From Adiantum capillus-veneris (lineage: Eukaryota; Streptophyta; Polypodiopsida; Polypodiales; Pteridaceae), in assembly GCA_014529385.2 (NCBI GenBank), contig CM043950.1, forward strand, positions 66,112,935 through 66,176,934: a stretch of 64,000 nucleotides of DNA, given 5' to 3'. Positions 46,101 through 57,180 of the stretch are shown in pieces. Below the pieces are notes generated by a model, which had not been told where the DNA came from, made no database searches, and saw only the letters and a program-made list of their open reading frames with translations. The translations under genes were made by a program, and so were the position numbers. Every line of letters begins with the position of its first letter. Positions within the stretch are counted from its first letter, which is position 1.

Positions 46101-49100
46101 CACTTGTCCAAGCTATTATTGCTAGTAGCCTGAGTGGTTTGGTCTCAAGATTCACCACTTTTATTAAGAATATGTGGGTGTTAAGGTCCACCACTTGTCC
46201 AACCTATAAGGCTATATCTTAAAGGTTATTCTTTCTCACCACTTGGAGTGACCATGATAGGTTTTACATGGGGGTTTGGTTCCAAGGTCCACCACTTGTC
46301 CAAGCTAACTCTATTGAAACATAGAGAGAAGCAAAGGTCCACCCCTTGTCTAAGCTAGGGTCCATTGAAACATGGAGAGAAGGACGCTCCACCATTTGTG
46401 CAAGGTAGGCTCCATTGAAACATGAGGAGAATCAAGGTGCACCATGTCTCCAAGATGCTAGGCTCCATCGAAAAACATTAAACCCACGATATTGTCGTAG
46501 ATGAGGGTTTACAGTCAAGGTCCACCACTTGTCCAAGCTATTATTGCTAGTAGCCTGAGTGGTTTGGTCTCAAGATTCACCACTTTTCCACTCTATGTCA
46601 TTAAATTAAGAATATGCGCGTGTTAAGGTCCACCACTTGTCCAACCTATAAGGCTATATCTTAAAGGTTATTCTTTCTCACCACTTGGAGTGACCATGAT
46701 AGGTTTTAAATGGGGGTTTGGTTCCAAGGTCCACCACTTGTCCAAGCTAACTCTATTGAAACATAGAGAGAAGTAAGGTCCACCACTTGTCCAAGCTAGG
46801 GTCCATTGAAACATGGAGAGAAGGATGCTCCACCATTTGTCCAAGATAGGCTCCATTGAAACATGACGAGAAGCAAGCTGCACCATGTCTCCAAGATGCT
46901 AGGCTCCATCGAAATACATTAAACCCACGATATTTCGTAGATGAGGGGTTTACATTCAAGGTCCACCACTTGTCCAAGCTATTATTGCTAGTAGCCTGAG
47001 TGGTTTGGTCTCAAGATTCACCACTTTTATTAAGAATATGTGGGTGTTAAGGTCCACCACTTGTCCAACCTATAAGGCTACATCTTAAAGGTTATTCTTT
47101 CTACCACTTGGAGTGACCATGATAGGTTTTACATGGGGGTTTGGTTCCAAGGTCCACCACTTGTCCAAGCTAACTCTATTGAAACATAGAGAGAAGCAAA
47201 GGTCCACCCCTTGTCTAAGCTAGGGTCCATTGAAACATGGAGAGAAGGATGCTCCACCATTTGTGCAAGGTAGGCTCCATTGAAACATGAGGAGAATCAA
47301 GGTGCACCATGTCTCCAAGATGCTAGGCTCCATCGAAAAACATTAAACCCACGATATGTCGTAGATGAGGGGTTTACAGTCAAGGTCCACCACTTGTCCA
47401 AGCTATTATTGCTAGTAGCCTGAGTGGTTTGGTCTCAAGATTCACCACTTTTCCACTCTATGTCATTAATTAAGAATATGCGCGTGTTAAGGTCCACCAC
47501 TTGTCCAACCTATAAGGCTATATCTTAAAGGTTATTCTTTCTCACCACTTGGAGTGACCATGATAGGTTTTAATGGGGGTTTGGTTCCAAGGTCCACCAC
47601 TTGTCCAAGCTAACTCTATTGAACATAGAGAGAAGCAAAGGTCCACCACTTGTCCAAGCTAGGGTCCATTGAAACATGGAGAGAAGGATGCTCCACCATT
47701 TGTCCAAGATAGGCTCCATTGAAACATGACGAGAAGCAAGCTGCACCATGTCTCCAAGATGCTAGGCTCCATCGAAATACATTAAACCCACGATATTTCG
47801 TAGATGAGGGGTTTACATTCAAGGTCCACCACTTGTCCAAGCTATTATTGCTAGTAGCCTGAGTGGTTTGGTCTCAAGATTCACCACTTTTATTAAGAAT
47901 ATGTGGGTGTTAAGGTCCACCACTTGTCCAACCTATAAGGCTACATCTTAAAGGTTATTCTTTCTTACCACTTGGAGTGACCATGATAGGTTTTACATGG
48001 GGGTTTGGTTCCAAGGTCCACCACTTGTCCAAGCTAACTCTATTGAAACATAGAGAGAAGCAAAGGTCCACCACTTGTCCAAGCTAGGGTCCATTGAAAC
48101 ATGGAGAGAAGGATGCTCCACCATTTGTCCAAGGTAGGCTCCATTGAAACATGAGGAGAAGCAAGTGCACCATGTCTCCAAGATGCTAGGCTCCATCGAA
48201 AACATTAAACCCACGATATGTCGTAGATGAGGGGTTTACATTCAAGGTCCACCACTTGTCCAAGCTATTATTGCTAGTAGCCTGAGTGGTTTGGTCTCAA
48301 GATTCACCACTTTTCCACTCTATGTCATTATTAAGAATATGCGCGTGTTAAGGTCCACCACTTGTCCAACCTATAAGGCTACATCTTAAAGGTTATTCTT
48401 TCTCACCACTTGGAGTGACCATGATAGGTTTTACATGGGGGTTTGGTTCCAAGGTCCACCACTTGTCCAAGCTAACTCTATTGAAACATAGAGAGAAGCA
48501 AAGGTCCACCACTTGTCCAAGCTAGGGTCCATTGAAACATGGAGAGAAGGATGCTCCACCATTTGTCCAAGATAGGCTCCATTGAAACATGACGAGAAGC
48601 AAGCTGCACCATGTCTCCAAGATGCTAGGCTCCATCGAAATACATTAAACCCACGATATTTCGTAGATGAGGGGTTTACATTCAAGGTCCACCACTTGTC
48701 CAAGCTATTATTGCTAGTAGCCTGAGTGGTTTGGTCTCAAGATTCACCACTTTTATTAAGAATATGTGGGTGTTAAGGTCCACCACTTGTCCAACCTATA
48801 AGGCTACATCTTAAAGGTTATTCTTTCTTACTACTTGGAGTGACCATGATAGGTTTTACATGGGGGTTTGGTTCCAAGGTCCACCACTTGTCCAAGCTAA
48901 CTCTATTGAAACATAGAGAGAAGCAAAGGTCCACCCCTTGTCTAAGCTAGGGTCCATTGAAACATGGAGAGAAGGACGCTCCACCATTTGTGCAAGGTAG
49001 GCTCCATTGAAACATGAGGAGAATCAAGGTGCACCATGTCTCCAAGATGCTAGGCTCCATCGAAAAACATTAAACCCACGATATGTCGTAGATGAGGGGT

Positions 49101-52100
49101 TTACAGTCAAGGTCCACCACTTGTCCAAGCTATTATTGCTAGTAGCCTGAGTGGTTTGGTCTCAAGATTCACCACTTTTCCACTCTATGTCATTAAATTA
49201 AGAATATGCGCGTGTTAAGGTCCACCACTTGTCCAACCTATAAGGCTATATCTTAAAGGTTATTCTTTCTCACCACTTGGAGTGACCATGATAGGTTTTA
49301 CATGGGGGTTTGGTTCCAAGGTCCACCACTTGTCCAAGCTAACTCTATTGAAACATAGAGAGAAGCAAAGGTCCACCACTTGTCCAAGCTAGGGTCCATT
49401 GAAACATGGAGAGAAGGATGCTCCACCATTTGTCCAAGATAGGCTCCATTGAAACATGACGAGAAGCAAGCTGCACCATGTCTCCAAGATGCTAGGCTCC
49501 ATCGAAATACATTAAACCCACGATATTTCGTAGATGAGGGTTTACATTCAAGGTCCACCACTTGTCCAAGCTATTATTGCTAGTAGCCTGAGTGGTTTGG
49601 TCTCAAGATTCACCACTTTTATTAAGAATATGTGGGTGTTAAGGTCCACCACTTGTCCAACCTATAAGGCTACATCTTAAAGGTTATTCTTTCTTACTAC
49701 TTGGAGTGACCATGATAGGTTTTACATGGGGGTTTGGTTCCAAGGTCCACCACTTGTCCAAGCTAACTCTATTGAAACATAGAGAGAAGCAAAGGTCCAC
49801 CCCTTGTCCAAGCTAGGGTCCATTGAAACATGGAGAGAAGGATGCTCCACCATTTGTCCAAGATAGGCTCCATTGAAACATGAGGAGAAGCAAGGTGCAC
49901 CATGTCTCCAAGATGCTAGGCTCCATCGAAAAACATTAAACCCACGATATGTCGTAGATGAGGGGTTTACATTCAAGGTCCACCACTTGTCCAAGCTATT
50001 ATTGCTAGTAGCCTGAGTGGTTTGGTCTCAAGATTCACCACTTTTCCACTCTATGTCATTAAATTAAGAATATGCGCGTGTTAAGGTCCACCACTTGTCC
50101 AACCTATAAGGCTACATCTTAAAGGTTATTCTTTCTTACCACTTGGAGTGACCATGATAGGTTTTACATGGGGGTTTGGTTCCAAGGTCCACCACTTGTC
50201 CAAGCTAACTCTATTGAAACATAGAGAGAAGCAAAGGTCCACCACTTGTCCAAGCTAGGGTCCATTGAAACATGGAGAGAAGGATGCTCCACCATTTGTC
50301 CAAGATAGGCTCCATTGAAACATGACGAGAAGCAAGGTGCACCATGTCTCCAAGATGCTAGGCTCCATCGAAATACATTAAACCCACGATATTTCGTAGA
50401 TGAGGGGTTTACATTCAAGGTCCACCACTTGTCCAAGCTATTATTGCTAGTAGCCTGAGTGGTTTGGTCTCAAGATTCACCACTTTTATTAAGAATATGT
50501 GGGTGTTAAGGTCCACCACTTGTCCAACCTATAAGGCTACATCTTAAAGGTTATTCTTTCTTACCACTTGGAGTGACCATGATAGGTTTTACATGGGGGT
50601 TTGGTTCCAAGGTCCACCACTTGTCCAAGCTAACTCTATTGAAACATAGAGAGAAGCAAAGGTCCACCCCTTGTCTAAGCTAGGGTCCATTGAAACATGG
50701 AGAGAAGGACGCTCCACCATTTGTCCAAGGTAGGCTCCATTGAAACATGAGGAGAATCAAGGTGCACCATGTCTCCAAGATGCTAGGCTCCATCGAAAAA
50801 CATTAAACCCACGATATGTCGTAGATGAGGGGTTTACAGTCAAGGTCCACCACTTGTCCAAGCTATTATTGCTAGTAGCCTGAGTGGTTTGGTCTCAAGA
50901 TTCACCACTTTTCCACTCTATGTCATTAAATTAAGAATATGCGTGTTAAGGTCCACCACTTGTCCAACCTATAAGGCTATATCTTAAAGGTTATTCTTTC
51001 TCACCACTTGGAGTGACCATGATAGGTTTTAAATGGGGGTTTGGTTCCAAGGTCCACCACTTGTCCAAGCTAACTCTATTGAAAATAGAGAGAAGTAAAG
51101 GTCCACCACTTGTCCAAGCTAGGGTCCATTGAAACATGGAGAGAAGGATGCTCCACCATTTGTCCAAGATAGGCTCCATTGAAACATGACGAGAAGCAAG
51201 CTGCACCATGTCTCCAAGATGCTAGGCTCCATCGAAATACATTAAACCCACGATATTTCGTAGATGAGGGGTTTACATTCAAGGTCCACCACTTGTCCAA
51301 GCTATTATTGCTAGTAGCCTGAGTGGTTTGGTCTCAAGATTCACCACTTTTATTAAGAATATGTGGGTGTTAAGGTCCACCACTTGTCCAACCTATAAGG
51401 CTACATCTTAAAGGTTATTCTTTCTTACTACTTGGAGTGACCATGATAGGTTTTACATGGGGGTTTGGTTCCAAGGTCCACCACTTGTCCAAGCTAACTC
51501 TATTGAAACATAGAGAGAAGCAAAGGTCCACCCCTTGTCTAAGCTAGGGTCCATTGAAACATGGAGAGAAGGACGCTCCACCATTTGTGCAAGGTAGGCT
51601 CCATTGAAACATGAGGAGAATCAAGGTGCACCATGTCTCCAAGATGCTAGGCTCCATCGAAAAACATTAAACCCACGATATGTCGTAGATGAGGGGTTTA
51701 CAGTCAAGGTCCACCACTTGTCCAAGCTATTATTGCTAGTAGCCTGAGTGGTTTGGTCTCAAGATTCACCACTTTTCCACTCTATGTCATTAATTAAGAA
51801 TATGCGCGTGTTAAGGTCCACCACTTGTCCAACCTATAAGGCTATATCTTAAAGGTTATTCTTTCTCACCACTTGGAGTGACCATGATAGGTTTTAAATG
51901 GGGGTTTGGTTCCAAGGTCCACCACTTGTCCAAGCTAACTCTATTGAATAATAGAGAGAAGTAAAGGTCCACCACTTGTCCAAGCTAGGGTCCATTGAAA
52001 CATGGAGAGAAGGATGCTCCACCATTTGTCCAAGATAGGCTCCATTGAAACATGACGAGAAGCAAGCTGCACCATGTCTCCAAGATGCTAGGCTCCATCG

Positions 52101-54240
52101 AAATACATTAAACCCACGATATTTCGTAGATGAGGGGTTTACATTCAAGGTCCACCACTTGTCCAAGCTATTATTGCTAGTAGCCTGAGTGGTTTGGTCT
52201 CAAGATTCACCACTTTTATTAAGAATATGTGGGTGTTAAGGTCCACCACTTGTCCAACCTATAAGGCTACATCTTAAAGGTTATTCTTTCTTACTACTTG
52301 GAGTGACCATGATAGGTTTTACATGGGGGTTTGGTTCCAAGGTCCACCACTTGTCCAAGCTAACTCTATTGAAACATAGAGAGAAGCAAAGGTCCACCCT
52401 TGTCTAAGCTAGGGTCCATTGAAACATGGAGAGAAGGACGCTCCACCATTTGTGCAAGGTAGGCTCCATTGAAACATGAGGAGAATCAAGGTGCACCATG
52501 TCTCCAAGATGCTAGGCTCCATCGAAAAACATTAAACCCACGATATGTCGTAGATGAGGGGTTTACAGTCAAGGTCCACCACTTGTCCAAGCTATTATTG
52601 CTAGTAGCCTGAGTGGTTTGGTCTCAAGATTCACCACTTTTCCACTCTATGTCATTAAATTAAGAATATGCGCGTGTTAAGGTCCACCACTTGTCCAACC
52701 TATAAGGCTATATCTTAAAGGTTATTCTTTCTCACCACTTGGAGTGACCATGATAGGTTTTAAATGGGGGTTTGGTTCCAAGGTCCACCACTTGTCCAAG
52801 CTAACTCTATTGAATAATAGAGAGAAGTAAAGGTCCACCACTTGTCCAAGCTAGGGTCCATTGAAACATGGAGAGAAGGATGCTCCACCATTTGTCCAAG
52901 ATAGGCTCCATTGAAACATGACGAGAAGCAAGCTGCACCATGTCTCCAAGATGCTAGGCTCCATCGAAATACATTAAACCCACGACATATTTCGTAGATG
53001 AGGGTTTACATTCAAGGTCCACCACTTGTCCAAGCTATTATTGCTAGTAGCCTGAGTGGTTTGGTCTCAAGATTCACCACTTTTATTAAGAATATGTGGG
53101 TGTTAAGGTCCACCACTTGTCCAACCTATAAGGCTACATCTTAAAGGTTATTCTTTCTTACTACTTGGAGTGACCATGATAGGTTTTACATGGGGGTTTG
53201 GTTCCAAGGTCCACCACTTGTCCAAGCTAACTCTATTGAAACATAGAGAGAAGCAAAGGTCCACCCTTGTCTAAGCTAGGGTCCATTGAAACATGGAGAG
53301 AAGGACGCTCCACCATTTGTGCAAGGTAGGCTCCATTGAAACATGAGGAGAATCAAGGTGCACCATGTCTCCAAGATGCTAGGCTCCATCGAAAAACATT
53401 AAACCCACGATATGTCGTAGATGAGGGGTTTACAGTCAAGGTCCACCACTTGTCCAAGCTATTATTGCTAGTAGCCTGAGTGGTTTGGTCTCAAGATTCA
53501 CCACTTTTCCACTCTATGTCATTAAATTAAGAATATGCGCGTGTTAAGGTCCACCACTTGTCCAACCTATAAGGCTATATCTTAAAGGTTATTCTTTCTC
53601 ACCACTTGGAGTGACCATGATAGGTTTTAAATGGGGGTTTGGTTCCAAGGTCCACCACTTGTCCAAGCTAACTCTATTGAATAATAGAGAGAAGTAAAGG
53701 TCCACCACTTGTCCAAGCTAGGGTCCATTGAAACATGGAGAGAAGGATGCTCCACCATTTGTCCAAGATAGGCTCCATTGAAACATGAAGAGAAGCAAGA
53801 TGCACGATGTCTCCAAGATGCTAGGCTCCATCGAAATACCTTAAACCCACGATATTTCGTAGATGGGGGGTTTACTTTCAAGGTCCACCACTTGTCCAAG
53901 CTATTATCGCTAGTAGCATGGTTTGGTCTCAAGATTCACCAGTTTTCCACGCTATGTCATTATATGAAGAATATCTGGGTGTTAAGGTCCACCACTTGTC
54001 CAACCTATAAGGCTATATTCTAAATGATATTTTTTTGACCACTTGGAATGTGCATGATATGTTTTACATGGGGTTTTATTCCAAGGTCCACCACTTGTCC
54101 AAGCTAGATCTATTACATATATATTATACATACAATATTCAACTAGATTCCCTACCTATCATGTCCAGTAGCATGGATGCTCTAGCTTGAAGGTCCACCA
54201 CTTGTCCAACCTATACTCTCTTATGTAAGGGAGATCTCGC
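43176..54240 (-). repeat. Satellite block 3, homogeneous dimeric array (right part)
   Basis: From about 48.0 to 53.6 kb the start-to-start spacings of GGTTCCAAGGTCCACC alternate 441/425 bp without exception (for example 48449, 48874, 49316, 49740, 50182, 50607, 51047, 51471). This gives an 866-bp dimer. Between 43.2 and 47 kb the pattern is mostly the same with more one-base gaps and one B-B pair (44570/44992). The last monomer (53.65-54.1 kb) is diverged, and single boxes fade out by 54.24 kb. Confidence 0.96.
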
Positions 54241-54249
54241 TATAAATTC

Positions 54250-54345
54250 AAAACCTTCCCGCCTAAATTTAAAATATCCCTCCCAAATCTTAAATATCCC
54301 GCCTAAATTTTAAACTATCCCGCCCAAATTTTAAAATTCAAACTT
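54250..54345 (+). repeat. 20-21 bp tandem repeat with CCCGCC cores
   Basis: Four units of CCCGCC(T/C)AAATTTTAAA type start at about 54258, 54278 (CCCTCC variant), 54298 and 54318, in AT-rich surroundings. Confidence 0.85.
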
Positions 54346-55127
54346 TTTTTATAAAAATTTAAATTTTACTACTTAAATTTAAAATATTCTACGCAAAATT
54401 GATTTTAAATTCAAGTTTACCACAAAAAGATATCATTATACCACCTAAATTCAAATATGCAAACCTCAAATCATTATATTGTACATAAATTCAAACAAAT
54501 TCAAATTAACAAGCCTAAACTGATATTAGTTTGCATAGATATGAATTTATCACACCTAAATTATGTCACCATGTTAGAGAGAGTGGTTAGAGAATTTGAA
54601 CAAGGTCCACCACTTGTCCAACCTAGATACCAAGAAGGATTGAGTGTACAAGGTATTGTTTGGAGGTCCTTATAGTCCATTGGTCTTAAGGTCCACCACT
54701 TGTGGTAAGGGTCACCAAAAAGTGTATATATTCATCCAAAGAAATACACGTATTTTTGGTCTACATGTCCTAGTTTAAACCATTTATGTCCATTAGGTGT
54801 ATCACTAAACAACACTACTATTTTTGAGAAACAGAAGTTACAATCATATCTACAAATGGATTAGAGGAAAATCAGCTCAGCATACATCCAGAACTCGCTA
54901 CAAGAATCGACTTTAACAGATCACGCAAGTAAGTCTTCCATTCAATTTTACTAGTATTACAATGTGTTAGTTATTTGTGATATTTATGTATGTATATATA
55001 CTATGTGTGCATATCGTAATTAAGTGTAATTGTGTATCTGCATTATGTATGAGTATTACAATGAAATAACACAAATATACATACATACACATAGATAACA
55101 CAGACGCACACATACATGAGCATGTAT
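54346..55127. other. AT-rich spacer with isolated satellite boxes
   Basis: No gene is seen. Box fragments occur at about 54602 (AAGGTCCACCACTTGTCCAA) and 54690 (AAGGTCCACCACTTGTGG). The rest is AT-rich with ATGTATGTATATATA-like simple sequence. Confidence 0.5.
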
Positions 55128-55470
55128 TTTCAAGAGAGAGATAGCAAATACAGAGATAGATAGATAGAGAGAGAGAGAGAGATAAATAACTGTTTTTTAG
55201 AGAGAGGAGAGAGAAAGATAACAGATTTCACTGTGTTTATGTATGTGGAAGAGAGGAAGACGATGTATGGGAATATGTGCACGTATTTTCAAGAGAGAGA
55301 CAACAAGATAACAGATTTCATTGTGGTTATGTATGTGGAAGTGAGGAAGACGATGTGTGGGAATATGTGCATGTATTTTCAAGAGAGAGACAGCAAGATA
55401 ACAGATTTCACTGTGGTTATGTATGTGGAAGAGAGGAAGACGATGTGTGGGAATATGTGTATGTGTGCAG
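55128..55470 (+). repeat. 90-bp tandem repeat, three copies
   Basis: AGATAACAGATTTCA recurs at 55216, 55306 and 55396, each followed by CTGTGGTTATGTATGTGGAA-like and GACGATGTGTGGGAATATGT-like tracts. The period is a multiple of three, so one + strand frame stays open through it, but the peptide resembles no known protein and is probably not a gene. (GATA)n and (GA)n lie at its left. Confidence 0.85.
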
Positions 55471-55890
55471 GGATACGTTTAAACTATGTATCTCTGTCTT
55501 TTGACGAGAGAGTGTGTGTGCAAGAAGAGTTACAGAGAACCATCTTCTCTATATGGAGAAAGACAGAGAGTGAGAGAGAGAGAAATACCTGTTTTTTCTC
55601 TATTCGTGAGGTGTGCAATGTCTCCTGAGAAGACTGCCCGATCCTGCCCTTCTGGAAAGCGTTGTGTATGCTGCTGTTTCTTTGTCTTGTGCGCGAACTT
55701 TCAATCCTGTGCACTCCACCTGTGTGTTGTGTACGATGCCGAGCTTGCTCCTCTACGCGCGCGTATACTCCAGCTGTGTGCGATCCGTGTGCGCTTTCTG
55801 TGTTTTTGCTGCTCGCCTGCTTTCTCTGTGTGCGTTTCTCGTGCGCTCTCTGTGTGCCTAATCTTGATAGGGTTTATTTAGAATGCCACG
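55471..55890. other. No supported gene
   Basis: Several overlapping Cys/Leu/Ser-rich open frames on both strands, none recognisable. Confidence 0.35.
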
Positions 55891-55894
55891 TATT

Positions 55895-56115
55895 GCCGCC
55901 CCTTGACCCGCCCGGGCGCTGCCCCGGACCCCGCCTGGGGCGCTGCCCCAGGACCCCGCTCAGAACAATATCCCAAAATCAACCTCCCAAGCCCCGCCAT
56001 CGAGAGCGCTATATTCCACATCCCCATCAAGAGCGCTACCCCAAACCTCACGTGGAAGCGCTGCCTTGTCACCCCATTGTGGCATTGCCCTAAGACCCCG
56101 CATCTGGAGTGCTAA
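55895..56115. repeat. GC-rich degenerate short repeat
   Basis: GGCGCTGCCCC-GGACCCCGC occurs twice back to back (about 55915-55960) and fades into CGCTACCCC, CGCTGCCTTG and CATTGCCC...ACCCCGC variants to 56100. Sharply GC-rich against AT-rich flanks. Confidence 0.75.
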
Positions 56116-57180
56116 ATGGGAACATTCTTCATTAGTGAAATTTTGAACATAAATTATATTAGCATATACTTAAATATAATACAAATATTAACATATTAGC
56201 TATACTACTAATTTACTATAGCAGTTCTAGATTATGTCCCATACTATATTTAAGGTGCCAAAGGTTTGGCCTTATGGTCCTAGATTTAGCCAAGTGGTCA
56301 ACACATATAGGACCAAGTGCACACTGTGCCACAAAACTTGGCCACCACTTCACTTGCCAAAGTTTAGGCCACATGGTCAATCCTAACTTTCCAATGTTCT
56401 TATTATGTCACCTTTTGCCTCGTGGAAAACCTAGGCTTGTTTTCACATACTCAGGCACTTCAAGCCACAATAAATTGTCATTACTCTTCAACAACCCTTT
56501 TGTTCAAGTCTTTGAAAAAACATTGTTTAAGGCCACCCTAAACCATTTTCATTTAGGGGTGTCTAAAACTAGCTTTTTGGCAATTCGAGAAGAAAATGGT
56601 CAAAGTTTTATACTTAGTTTTAACCACTTGACCAATTCAAATATTGGAAAGCAAGGTCTTGTAATACTTTTCTTTGGACATCACACATTAAAACTAGGTC
56701 CCTCACTTGTCCAAGCTATGCTCTAATACAATAAAGGGCTTTTGGTTTCAAGATGCACCACTTTCCCAACCTTGATTCCATTAAAGAAGCTAGCTCTACT
56801 TAGACATTTAATAGCAAGGTCTTGCAGCAGTTCAGATTGAACATTTTCCATGGCAGCTAGGTCCACCACTTATCTAAGCTATGCTCTAATAGAGTAAGGG
56901 GGTTTTGGTTTCAAGATCCACCACTTGTCCAAACTTGATTTGGGAAGCAAGGTCCTATAATAGTTTGCTTTGGACATTCACCATTACAACTAAGTCCACC
57001 ACTTCTCCAAGCTATGTTCTAATACACTAAGGAGGTTTTGGTTTCAAGGAGAACCACTTGTACGACTCTGTTTTTGGAAGTAAGGTCTTTACATAGTTCA
57101 CCTTGGACCTTGGACATTGGATACTACAACTAAGCCCACCACTTGTCTAAGATATCCTCTATATATAGCCAAAGGGTTTG
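56116..57180 (+). repeat. Degenerate edge of the 368-bp satellite
   Basis: From about 56.27 kb, diverged box-like tracts appear, for example GTCCCTCACTTGTCCAAGCT near 56698 and AAGATCCACCACTTGTCCAA near 56913. They are interspersed with GGTTTTGGTTTCAAG and GGACATT tracts that become regular in the array to the right. Confidence 0.8.

Noticed and set aside
30104-54000. Dozens of 60-120 codon - strand open frames with repeated LDKWWTF, AWTSGGPW and GQMVEHP motifs
   Set aside because: All three peptide motifs are the same satellite box read in three different frames, because sub-repeat spacing (50 bp) is not a multiple of three. Frames break freely between copies and no splice or start context exists.
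55233-55628. 131-codon frame across the 90-bp tandem repeat
   Set aside because: It stays open because 90 is a multiple of three. The peptide resembles nothing known and the downstream part runs into microsatellite sequence.
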